Assembly (NCBI GenBank): GCA_018660305.1
Contig: JABJKO010000079.1
Location: 1 to 5,046 of the forward strand
Reading direction: 5' to 3'
Source of the DNA: Rhodospirillaceae bacterium
GTDB taxonomy: Bacteria; Pseudomonadota; Alphaproteobacteria; MPNO01; UBA2964
DNA length: 5,046 nucleotides
Positions 1 through 5,046 of this stretch are shown here, one piece after another. Numbering within the stretch: position 1 is the stretch's first letter; every line of letters begins with the position of its first letter. Both the position numbers and the translations under genes were made by a program. Below the pieces are notes generated by a model that was not told where the DNA came from, ran no database searches, and saw only the letters and a list, made by a program, of their open reading frames with translations.

Positions 1-789
1 CGACGAGCCCTTCTGGCCCGGCGAGAAAAATTCCTCCGCTTCCCGCAGCTCGGTCCGTTGTAGATGACGGATTTCCACCGCCAGCCGCTCCAGGGAGCTG
101 GCGATGACGCCCAGGGTGGCAAAGAACATGGCGTGACGGTCGCGCGGAATGACCTGCGTCGATACCGGCTCCGGCGTCAGCCCCATCTTGGCGCCAACGA
201 AGGCTTCGACGAACGGGTCGATATTGGCGAAGGTCCCGACGGCGCCGGAGATGGCGCAGGTCGCCACTTCGGCCCGTGCGGCCTTGAGGCGGTCCCGGTT
301 GCGGGCGAATTCGGCATAATGGCCGGCGAGTTTCAGCCCGAAGGTCGTCGGCTCCGCATGGATGGCGTGGCTGCGGCCGATACAGACGGTTTTGCTATGC
401 TCCAGGGCGCGCCGTTTAAGGGTGTCCAGAAGCCCCTTCAGATCGGCCAGCAGGATATCGGCGGCCTGGGTGAGCTGCACCGCAAGACAGGTATCCAGCA
501 CGTCGGACGATGTCATGCCCTGATGGACGAAGCGCGCTTCGTCACCCACATGCTCCGCGAGATTGGTCAGAAACGCGATGACGTCGTGTTTGGTCTCCCG
601 TTCGATTTCATCGATGCGGTCGATTTCCCAATGGCCGCGATCCCAGACAGCCTTGGCCGCCTCCTTGGGAATGATGCCCAGCTCGGCCTGCGCGTCGCAG
701 GCATGGGCTTCGATTTCAAACCAGATGCGGAACTTGTTCTCCGGTTCCCAGATCTTGACCATATCGGGGCGGGAATAGCGCGGGATCAT
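1..789 (-). CDS. purB: Adenylosuccinate lyase, N-terminal 263 codons (cut by window edge)
   Basis: Cytosolic enzyme of purine synthesis that removes fumarate from SAICAR (giving AICAR) and from adenylosuccinate (giving AMP); the family works as a homotetramer. The reading frame opens at ATG 789 (MIPRYSRPDM) and runs without a stop to base 1. Seen in the sequence: TKHDV with His68, FVHQGMTSSD with His89, Thr93 and Ser94, and GRSHAIHAEPTTFGLK with His141. These match the numbering of the catalytic and binding residues known from the Bacillus subtilis enzyme, so the start is very likely right. The window ends at KGSS (residues 260-263), the first residues of the family signature loop GSSxMPxKxNP, which carries the catalytic serine. 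About 170 C-terminal residues are therefore missing only because of the window edge. A GAGG (801-804) lies 11 nt before the ATG. The gene follows the MFS gene by 100 bp with its own leader. Identification is firm. Confidence 0.97.
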   Translation of the reverse strand, partial: MIPRYSRPDMVKIWEPENKFRIWFEIEAHACDAQAELGIIPKEAAKAVWDRGHWEIDRIDEIERETKHDVIAFLTNLAEHVGDEARFVHQGMTSSDVLDTCLAVQLTQAADILLADLKGLLDTLKRRALEHSKTVCIGRSHAIHAEPTTFGLKLAGHYAEFARNRDRLKAARAEVATCAISGAVGTFANIDPFVEAFVGAKMGLTPEPVSTQVIPRDRHAMFFATLGVIASSLERLAVEIRHLQRTELREAEEFFSPGQKGSS

Positions 790-824
790 CGCAAAATTAT
801 CCTCAAAAGTGGGATATCAGCAGC

Positions 825-840
825 GCCCCTTTAAAGGGGC
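825..840. repeat. Perfect 16-bp palindrome in the purB leader
   Basis: GCCCCTTTAAAGGGGC is a perfect self-complementary sequence, 36-51 nt upstream of the purB ATG and 34 bp beyond the MFS stop. Neither strand has a T-run directly after it on the purB-transcribed side, so it is not a standard intrinsic terminator. It could be a dimer-binding operator, or a hairpin in the transcript between the MFS gene and purB. The palindrome is seen directly; its role is not known. Confidence 0.5.
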
Positions 841-878
841 CTAAAACAAGGGCGGTTTAGCAGACTTCAGGGACTCTG

Positions 879-900
879 AAAACCGATGCTCAGGAATCGG
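879..900 (-). terminator. Weak candidate terminator at the MFS stop codon
   Basis: On the minus strand CCGAT, an 8-nt loop, ATCGG and then TTTT form a short stem-loop followed by a T-run. The MFS stop codon lies within the loop. The stem is only 5 bp and the T-run only four bases, so any termination would be weak, and it may be chance. Confidence 0.22.
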
Positions 901-2092
901 GCTCGATTTTACCGAGCGGCCGGACCAGAAAAACATAGGCGAAGACGAGGCCGGTACACAGAACACTGATGAAGATCACCATGGGCATCTGCGTGCCATC
1001 GAAAAGGAGGCCGACGATGGAGGCGACGATGGCCGAGAAACAGGTTTGTAGGAAGCCGAAATTCGCCATGGCCGATCCCGCCATATGACCAAAAGGCGAC
1101 AGCGCCCCGGCGGTCGCTGCTGGAACCACGAAGGCGAGCGAAATCATGACGCCCAGCATGGGCAGCATGATCGCCCAGAGCGTGTTGATTCCCATCAGGG
1201 CGAGAACCAGCATGAAGATGCCGCTGATTGCGCCGATGATGCAGCCCAGCCCGATGAGGCGCTCCAGCCCGAGCCGGACGACGATGCGGCCGCCGATAAA
1301 GCTGCAGACCATATAGCCAAACATCACGCCGGAGGACGCGAGGGCGAATTCATAGGGCGACTTGCCGAGGAACTGGATGGCGATGCTCGACGTGCTGGTG
1401 AGAAACGCCATCAGCGCGCCCATGGAGAGGAACACGCAGGCGCCATAGCTGAGGAAAGGGCGGTTGCGCAGCAGTACTGCGAAATTGGCCACCATGGAGA
1501 TGGGATTGATGTGGATCCGGCGTTCCACCGGCAGGGTTTCCTTGAGAAAGAGCAGTGTCAGGACAAATATGGTGGCGCCATAGAGGGCGATCAGGGCAAA
1601 CACCGCCCGCCACCCGAAGGTGACAAACACATAAGCGCCGGCCAGCGGCGCCAGGACGGGGGCCAGGCCGCCGAACACCATCATGTAGGAAATCATCCGC
1701 GCCGCATCTTCGCGGTCGAACATGTCTCGGGCCATGGCGCGGGGCAGGATGCGCCCGCTAAAGGTCGCCGAACCCTGTATGAAACGGAGGAACCCCAGCA
1801 TCTCCACGCTGTTGGCGAAATAACAACCAATACCGGCGGCCAGATACAGGGCGAGGCCCGCGAAAAGCGCGGGACGGCGGCCCACCCGGTCCGACAGCGG
1901 GGCAAGAAGAAGCTGGCCGAAGGCGGCGCCAAAGACATAGGCGGCCAGCGTGAGCTGAACCGTGCCCGACTCCACCGCTAAGTCCCGGGCGACGGCGGGC
2001 ATGGCCGGCAGGAAGGTGTCGATGGACATGGCCGGCATGGCGGTGAGCGTGCCCAACAGCAACACCATGACCATATAGGACGATCGCGACAT
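890..2092 (-). CDS. Bcr/CflA-type major facilitator superfamily drug exporter
   Basis: Inner-membrane proton-driven exporter of the 12-helix DHA1 class. At 400 aa it has the usual length for Bcr/CflA proteins. Seen in order: a first helix at about 7-24 followed by DTFLPAMPAVARDL (25-38), the typical Bcr/CflA loop; motif A between helices 2 and 3, with PLSDRVGRRP (65-74); RFIQGSATFSGRILPRAMARD (103-123, interrupted here by no gap) with the conserved arginines of helix 4; a glycine/proline-rich helix 5, GGLAPVLAPLAG (141-152), in the motif C position; and a cytoplasmic central loop after KETLP (184-188). The C-terminal half has six further hydrophobic helices and ends in a short charged tail. 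ATG 2092 follows an AGG with an 8-nt spacer. It begins 50 bp after the DppC-type permease, so it may be co-transcribed. The substrate cannot be told; drug or metabolite export is inferred from the family only. Confidence 0.92.
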   Translation of the reverse strand: MSRSSYMVMVLLLGTLTAMPAMSIDTFLPAMPAVARDLAVESGTVQLTLAAYVFGAAFGQLLLAPLSDRVGRRPALFAGLALYLAAGIGCYFANSVEMLGFLRFIQGSATFSGRILPRAMARDMFDREDAARMISYMMVFGGLAPVLAPLAGAYVFVTFGWRAVFALIALYGATIFVLTLLFLKETLPVERRIHINPISMVANFAVLLRNRPFLSYGACVFLSMGALMAFLTSTSSIAIQFLGKSPYEFALASSGVMFGYMVCSFIGGRIVVRLGLERLIGLGCIIGAISGIFMLVLALMGINTLWAIMLPMLGVMISLAFVVPAATAGALSPFGHMAGSAMANFGFLQTCFSAIVASIVGLLFDGTQMPMVIFISVLCTGLVFAYVFLVRPLGKIEPDS

Positions 2093-2142
2093 TACGCCCG
2101 CCTACTTTCTGGAAGCCTGAATTCTGGTGTGAGGACCAGGTG

Positions 2143-3066
2143 TCAGCCCGCGCCGGAACCGGACCGTTTGAGGCGGGGGTCGAAGATATCGCGCATGCCG
2201 TCGCCCAGCAGATTAATCCCCAGCACGGTGAAGAAGATGCACAGGCCGGGGAATAGCGCGAGCCACCAGGAGGTGCTGATGTAGGTGCGGCCATCGGCCA
2301 GCATGGCACCCCAGGTGGGAATCTCCGGCGGCACGCCGAGACCCAGGAAGCTGAGGCTGGCCTCGGCAATGATGGCGGTGGCCATGGCGAAGGTGCCGAT
2401 GACCATGGCAGATTGCATCAGATTGGGCAGCACGTGCTTGACGATGATTCGGGTGTTGGTGGCGCCCAGCGACCGGGCGGCGTCGACGAAATCCCGGCCA
2501 CGCAGGGACAGCGCCTGACCACGCGCGACCCGGCAATAGGGAATCCAGCGCTGGATCACCAGTGCGAAGATCAGAATTCCCAGCCCCTGACCGAAGAACG
2601 CCATGATGGCGATGGCCAGCAGCAGCGGCGGAAAGGCCCAGATGACTTCCACCAGCTTCTGGATGAAGAAATCGATCAGCCCGGCGAAAAATCCCGATAT
2701 GGCGCCGAGGCCGACACCGACAATACCCGAGATGATCACCACCGTGCCGGCGATCACCAGCGAAATGCGCGCGCCATAGAAGATACGGCTCAATATGTCG
2801 CGGCCCACATGATCGGTTCCGAGGAAATGGTCGCTGCCCCACCAGGCCGGCGCCTGCAACGTGTTCAGCAAATTCTGCAGATTGGGATCATAGGGCGAAA
2901 TCAGCGGCGCAAAGACACCCATGAAGATCAGCAGGAACACCATGGTGCTGCCCATGATGATTTTTGGCTTGAGCCATGGCCGGAGCGCCTTTACCCAAGG
3001 TGCCATTTGGTCGTCGGCGCGTGCTGCGTCTGCCGCGATGGCCTGGGAGGTGGGGCTATTTGTCAA
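2143..3066 (-). CDS. DppC/OppC-family ABC transporter permease
   Basis: Inner-membrane permease of a peptide/nickel-class ABC importer; it pairs with a DppB-type partner to form the channel. Its 307 aa is normal for the family. Seen: an N-terminal cytoplasmic stretch and first helix (about 36-56), the periplasmic segment LGTDHVGRDILSRIFYGAR (82-100) typical of DppC, the ATPase-coupling EAA loop DFVDAARSLGATNTRIIVKH (192-211) ending in VLPN, then SFLGLGVPPEIPTWGAML (239-256) and the C-terminal GDGMRDIFDPRLK (288-300). The start is taken as TTG at 3066, because GAGG lies 7 nt upstream; the first in-frame ATG (3006, residue 21) has no Shine-Dalgarno sequence. The start overlaps the 3' end of the DppB-type gene by 11 nt, which suggests translational coupling. 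No binding protein or ATPase gene adjoins it, so its substrate (peptide, nickel, other) is unknown. Confidence 0.95.
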   Translation of the reverse strand: MTNSPTSQAIAADAARADDQMAPWVKALRPWLKPKIIMGSTMVFLLIFMGVFAPLISPYDPNLQNLLNTLQAPAWWGSDHFLGTDHVGRDILSRIFYGARISLVIAGTVVIISGIVGVGLGAISGFFAGLIDFFIQKLVEVIWAFPPLLLAIAIMAFFGQGLGILIFALVIQRWIPYCRVARGQALSLRGRDFVDAARSLGATNTRIIVKHVLPNLMQSAMVIGTFAMATAIIAEASLSFLGLGVPPEIPTWGAMLADGRTYISTSWWLALFPGLCIFFTVLGINLLGDGMRDIFDPRLKRSGSGAG

Positions 3067-4063
3067 AGCGGATCCTCGGATCGATATAGGCGTAGAGAAT
3101 ATCGATGGTGAAATTGATGATCACGAAGGCCATGGTATAGGTGAGCACCGTGCCGGTGATCAGCGGATAGTCGCGGCTGGTGATGGCCGAGATCAGAAGC
3201 GCGCCACTGCCCGGCCAGGAAAACACCGTCTCGACGATGATCGATCCCGACAGCAGCGAGCCAAGCTCGAGCCCGACCACCGTAATGATGGGGATCAGCG
3301 CGTTGCGCACCGCGTGATGCCACAGCACGACCCGTTCCGTCAGACCCTTGGCCCGGGCGGTGCGCACATAATCCTCATGCATGACTTCGAGCACTGCCGA
3401 GCGGGTGACCCGCATGAGGATGCCCATCATGTTGGTGCCCAGCGCCAGCGCCGGCATGATGATGTATTTGATCCCGTCCCAGGCGGCGGTCCAATTGTTC
3501 TGGATGATACTGTCGAGAATATAGAACCCGGTAATGGGATCGCCGGCAATGCCATAGGTCTCGCGGCCCGCCGAGGGCAATAGATTCAGGAATCCCGAAA
3601 CCACCAGAATCAGCATGATGCCGAACCAGAAATTGGGCATGCTGATGCCGAAGAAGCCGAACAGGGATCCAAAGGTGTCGACCCAGGAGTTGGGCTTGGC
3701 GCCCGCCCAGACGCCCAGCGGTATGGCAAAGATGGTGGCGATGAGGATGGAGAAGACGGCAAGCTCGATGGTCGCCGGCAGCCGTTCGACGATCATCAGC
3801 AGCACCGGATCGGCATAGCGGAACGACATGCCGAGATCGCCCTGCATGGCGGCGATAAAGAACTTTCCGTACTGGACATAGACCGGCTGGTCGAGGCCCC
3901 AGCGTTTGCGGGCCTCGTCGATGTCTTCCTTTGACGCCTCGTCTGACAAAAGAAGATCGGCCGGATCGCCCGGTGCCGCCTGGACGAGCATGAACACCAG
4001 TAGCGAAATTAAAACTATGACGGGAATTGTTCCCGCTATCCGGCGTGCAATGTACGTGAACAT
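3056..4063 (-). CDS. DppB/OppB-family ABC transporter permease
   Basis: First channel subunit of a peptide/nickel-class ABC importer in the inner membrane. Its 335 aa is the family norm. Seen: N-terminal MFTYIARRIAGTIPVIVLIS with a helix at about 9-29, followed by APGDP (30-34) and the periplasmic GDLGMSFR (75-82), all hallmarks of DppB. Further helices lie at about 98-120, 132-160 and 197-217. The ATPase-coupling EAA loop DYVRTARAKGLTERVVLWHH (231-250) ends in AVRNALIP, and ETVFSWPGSGALL (278-290) and the terminal DPRIRFDK follow. ATG 4063 is preceded by AGGGGGG (4070-4076) with a 6-nt spacer, a good site. It is the first gene of the permease pair. The 78 bp between it and the repeat element must hold its promoter unless transcription crosses the element; I see no clear -35/-10 pair there. 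The binding protein and both ATPases are absent from the window. Confidence 0.96.
   Translation of the reverse strand: MFTYIARRIAGTIPVIVLISLLVFMLVQAAPGDPADLLLSDEASKEDIDEARKRWGLDQPVYVQYGKFFIAAMQGDLGMSFRYADPVLLMIVERLPATIELAVFSILIATIFAIPLGVWAGAKPNSWVDTFGSLFGFFGISMPNFWFGIMLILVVSGFLNLLPSAGRETYGIAGDPITGFYILDSIIQNNWTAAWDGIKYIIMPALALGTNMMGILMRVTRSAVLEVMHEDYVRTARAKGLTERVVLWHHAVRNALIPIITVVGLELGSLLSGSIIVETVFSWPGSGALLISAITSRDYPLITGTVLTYTMAFVIINFTIDILYAYIDPRIRFDK
3074..3077 (-). promoter_or_regulatory. Ribosome binding site selecting a TTG start
   Basis: GAGG on the minus strand, inside the last codons of the DppB-type gene, with a 7-nt spacer (ATCCGCT) before TTG at 3066. This is the reason for choosing TTG over the ATG 60 nt downstream, which has no purine-rich site before it. 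Confidence 0.7.
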
Positions 4064-4141
4064 TGTCAGCCCCCCTGTTGCCGGGAGTTTACGACAGGAT
4101 GTCGGAAGCGGGAAGGGGTGTCAGGCCACTAATGTCTTCTG

Positions 4142-4178
4142 GTCGTCCTCGGGCTTGTCCCACGACTGTCCGGTTTAA
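4142..4178 (+). repeat. Left terminal inverted repeat
   Basis: The outer part GTCGTCCTCGGGCTTGTCCC resembles alphaproteobacterial extragenic repeats of the type CCTCGGGCTTGWCCC; the inner part is CACGACTGTCCGGTTTAA. It pairs with 4409-4445. Confidence 0.85.
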
Positions 4179-4273
4179 CTTTTAAGGGCCATTTGAAACC
4201 GACTTGGTTACTGCTTGCAGAGAATCTGGTCTGGCGGGACCCTGATTTCGTCGGGGAGGCCATATTCCCGCTC

Positions 4274-4287
4274 CCTAACCCTCCCCC
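4274..4287 (+). repeat. Inner inverted arm, left (C-rich)
   Basis: CCTAACCCTCCCCC is matched in inverted orientation by 4350-4363, 12 of 14 bases. The flanking TGGGGGAGGGG (4292-4302) likewise resembles the reverse complement of CTCTCCCCA (4333-4341). So two diverged copies of one C-rich/G-rich stem-loop lie head to head. Confidence 0.6.
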
Positions 4288-4301
4288 ACGATGGGGGAGG
4301 G
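4279..4301. repeat. Perfect 10-bp stem-loop
   Basis: CCCTCCCCCA, a CGA loop and TGGGGGAGGG form a perfect 10-bp hairpin. Sequences of the type CCCTAACCCTCCCCC(loop)GGGGGAGGG recur between genes in many alphaproteobacteria (general knowledge). No T-run follows on either strand, so it is not a standard terminator. Confidence 0.75.
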
Positions 4302-4349
4302 GATTTATAGGAGCAAGTCCTTGAAATACTTTCTCTCCCCACTCTACAG

Positions 4350-4363
4350 GGGGGAGGTGTAGG
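4350..4363 (-). repeat. Inner inverted arm, right (G-rich)
   Basis: The plus strand reads GGGGGAGGTGTAGG, the inverted and diverged partner of 4274-4287. G-runs of six (4349-4354) and seven (4365-4371) flank it. Confidence 0.6.
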
Positions 4364-4372
4364 TGGGGGGGC

Positions 4373-4390
4373 GCGCGCCGTCTGGCGCGC
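4373..4390. repeat. GC-only 7-bp hairpin
   Basis: GCGCGCC, loop GTCT, GGCGCGC: a perfect stem of G and C only, just inside the right terminal repeat. It has no counterpart beside the left repeat, so the element is asymmetric. Confidence 0.65.
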
Positions 4391-4408
4391 AAGAAGCATT
4401 TATCGAGC

Positions 4409-4445
4409 TTAAACCGGACAGTCGTGGGTCAAGCCCGAGGGCGAC
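4409..4445 (-). repeat. Right terminal inverted repeat
   Basis: Inverted copy of 4142-4178 with two mismatches. It carries the CTTGACCC variant where the left arm has CTTGTCCC. Pairing ends at 4446 outward and 4408 inward. Confidence 0.85.
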
Positions 4446-4465
4446 GGGTTAATTGTGTTTTCTGG

Positions 4466-4483
4466 ATGCCCGGGTCCGGGCGT
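4466..4483. repeat. Extragenic palindrome behind the hydrolase gene
   Basis: ATGCCCGG, GT, CCGGGCGT form an 8-bp stem (one G-T pair) 19 bp after the hydrolase stop. Its context TCTGGATGCCCGGGTC resembles a second common alphaproteobacterial extragenic repeat. On the minus strand it is followed by an A-rich rather than T-rich stretch, so Rho-independent termination is not supported, although the hairpin could protect the 3' end of the transcript. Confidence 0.5.
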
Positions 4484-4501
4484 GACACGTGTGGAGTGGT
4501 C

Positions 4502-5046
4502 TCACCGGTTCCCCGCCCCGCTGGTCTCGATGAACGCGTGAATGTGTTCTTCGAAGGCGCGTGGATGCTCGCGGTAGGAAAAATGCCCGGCCTGATTGAT
4601 GATTCGGAACTGGGCGTCGCGGCGGTGCTTGGCGATCAGATCGTAGAGCGCCCAGCCCTGGCTTAGCAGCGCCGTGGGGTCGTCGCGGCCCCAGATGATC
4701 TGGGTCGGGCGCGTGAGGCCGTGATCGCGCAGTTTGGCGAACATGACGCTCTTGTCGCGGGCGAGACCCGGCGTGAACTGCCGGAGCCGCAGCCCCTCGG
4801 TCTCCATCTTGTCCAGGGCGATCCTGTAAGACGGTTGTCCGGCGATATCACACGCCATATCCAGCAAATCGTCGGTGATGTGGTGGCCGCTGTAGGAATA
4901 ATGCTCGAAGATCCAGCGCTGGCTGTGACGGCTCAGATACGGCATGGGCGGGTTGCCCAGCACGATGGGGTTCATCTCGACGCCGGGCGAGCAGGTGTTG
5001 CTGTCCACGATGGTGCAGGTGCGCGCCAGTTCGGGATAATCCAGCG
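4502..5046 (-). CDS. Alpha/beta-fold hydrolase, C-terminal about 181 residues (cut by window edge)
   Basis: The frame is open to the window edge, so the true start lies beyond base 5046; GTG at 5008 falls inside the gene and is not a start. Visible sequence begins LDYPELARTCTIVDSNTCSP, which resembles the strand after the nucleophile elbow in meta-cleavage-product hydrolase-like alpha/beta enzymes. Then comes a helical cap-like stretch, followed by the acid site QIIWGRDDPTALL (Asp codons at 4679-4684) and the catalytic histidine in INQAGHFSYREHPRAFEEHI (His codon 4583-4585). The acid-to-histidine spacing, 32-33 residues, fits the fold. The serine nucleophile motif GxSxG would lie outside the window. 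Family members are usually 270-300 aa, so about 60% is seen. The protein is soluble, with no membrane segment in this part. The reaction cannot be told; C-C bond hydrolase or esterase are both possible. Confidence 0.88.
   Translation of the reverse strand, partial: LDYPELARTCTIVDSNTCSPGVEMNPIVLGNPPMPYLSRHSQRWIFEHYSYSGHHITDDLLDMACDIAGQPSYRIALDKMETEGLRLRQFTPGLARDKSVMFAKLRDHGLTRPTQIIWGRDDPTALLSQGWALYDLIAKHRRDAQFRIINQAGHFSYREHPRAFEEHIHAFIETSGAGNR

Larger units (their letters stand above)
4142..4445. mobile_element. 304-bp MITE-like inverted-repeat element (candidate)
   Basis: Positions 4142-4178 and 4409-4445 are inverted copies of each other, 35 of 37 bases pairing (mismatches 4158/4429 and 4146/4441), around a 230-bp interior. 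The interior holds no credible gene: two short minus-strand frames of 87 and 63 codons (4129-4392 and 4208-4399) have low-complexity arginine/proline/serine-rich products. The first 90 bp or so of the interior is unremarkable sequence; the rest is two C-rich/G-rich arms in opposite orientation and a GC-only hairpin. Long terminal inverted repeats, small size and no coding content fit a non-autonomous transposable element. No clear target-site duplication is visible in the flanks, so a compound extragenic palindrome is an alternative. It lies between the hydrolase stop and the permease pair and could also fold in a read-through transcript and reduce it. Confidence 0.6.

Noticed and set aside
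64..834. 256-codon plus-strand open frame over purB
   Set aside because: It is antisense to an unmistakable PurB coding sequence with conserved active-site residues; its product is low-complexity and matches nothing I recognise.
1085..1981. 298-codon plus-strand open frame over the MFS gene
   Set aside because: Rich in histidine, glutamate and glycine, as expected from the antisense of a GC-rich membrane protein gene; the minus-strand frame is clearly the real one.
2124..2139. CTGGT...ACCAG stem-loop between the DppC-type gene and the MFS gene
   Set aside because: Only a 5-bp stem with no T-run after it; not enough to call a terminator.
2413..3583. Long plus-strand frames over the two permease genes
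   Set aside because: Antisense shadows with charged, repetitive composition; both permease frames carry full family motifs.
4049..4064. AATGT...ACATT dyad over the DppB-type start codon
   Set aside because: Five weak A/T-rich pairs; likely chance, and no sign of translational control beyond it.
4129..4399. Two overlapping small minus-strand frames (87 and 63 codons) in the repeat element
   Set aside because: They read through inverted repeats and hairpins, have arginine/proline/serine-rich products, and no ribosome site; typical of spurious frames in extragenic repeats.
4141..4446. CRISPR array or transposase-bearing insertion sequence
   Set aside because: The repeats are inverted, not direct and regularly spaced, and no transposase frame is present.
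4131..4456. Target-site duplication flanking the inverted-repeat element
   Set aside because: Compared the flanks outside 4142 and 4445; no matching direct repeat of 2-10 bp stands out, so none is reported.

Overview
The window looks like a piece of a GC-rich proteobacterial chromosome, most likely alphaproteobacterial. Three things suggest this: the GC-rich codon use of all genes, the style of the adenylosuccinate lyase (GRSHAIHAEPTTFGLK), and intergenic palindromes built on CCTCGGGCTTG(A/T)CCC, CCCTCCCCC...GGGGGAGGG and GCCCGGGTCCGGGC, which resemble extragenic repeats common in alphaproteobacteria. The taxonomic call is an inference; no rRNA or tRNA is present.

All five protein genes lie on the minus strand, so the region reads from high to low coordinates. 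In transcription order these are: (i) the C-terminal part of an alpha/beta hydrolase (4502-5046, cut by the window edge); (ii) a 438-bp gene-free stretch (4064-4501) holding a 304-bp inverted-repeat element with 37-bp terminal arms; (iii) a DppB-type ABC permease (3056-4063) overlapping by 11 nt (iv) a DppC-type ABC permease (2143-3066) that starts with TTG; (v) a Bcr/CflA-type 12-TM MFS exporter (890-2092), 50 bp behind; and (vi) the N-terminal 263 codons of adenylosuccinate lyase, purB (1-789), about 100 bp further on.

The two permeases should form the heterodimeric membrane channel of a peptide/nickel-class (PepT) uptake ABC transporter. No substrate-binding protein and no ATPase is encoded beside them: the upstream neighbour is a repeat element and the downstream neighbour is an MFS exporter. 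The rest of the transporter must be encoded elsewhere, or the cluster has been rearranged. purB is a housekeeping purine gene with its own ribosome binding site. A perfect 16-bp palindrome lies in its leader.

The part least explained by known genes is the repeat element at 4142-4445. It has long, nearly perfect terminal inverted repeats, a second, off-centre pair of C-rich/G-rich inverted arms, and a GC-only hairpin. It encodes no credible protein. A non-autonomous, MITE-like element or a compound extragenic palindrome fits best. I saw no CRISPR array, RNA gene, transposase gene or credible new multi-gene system.
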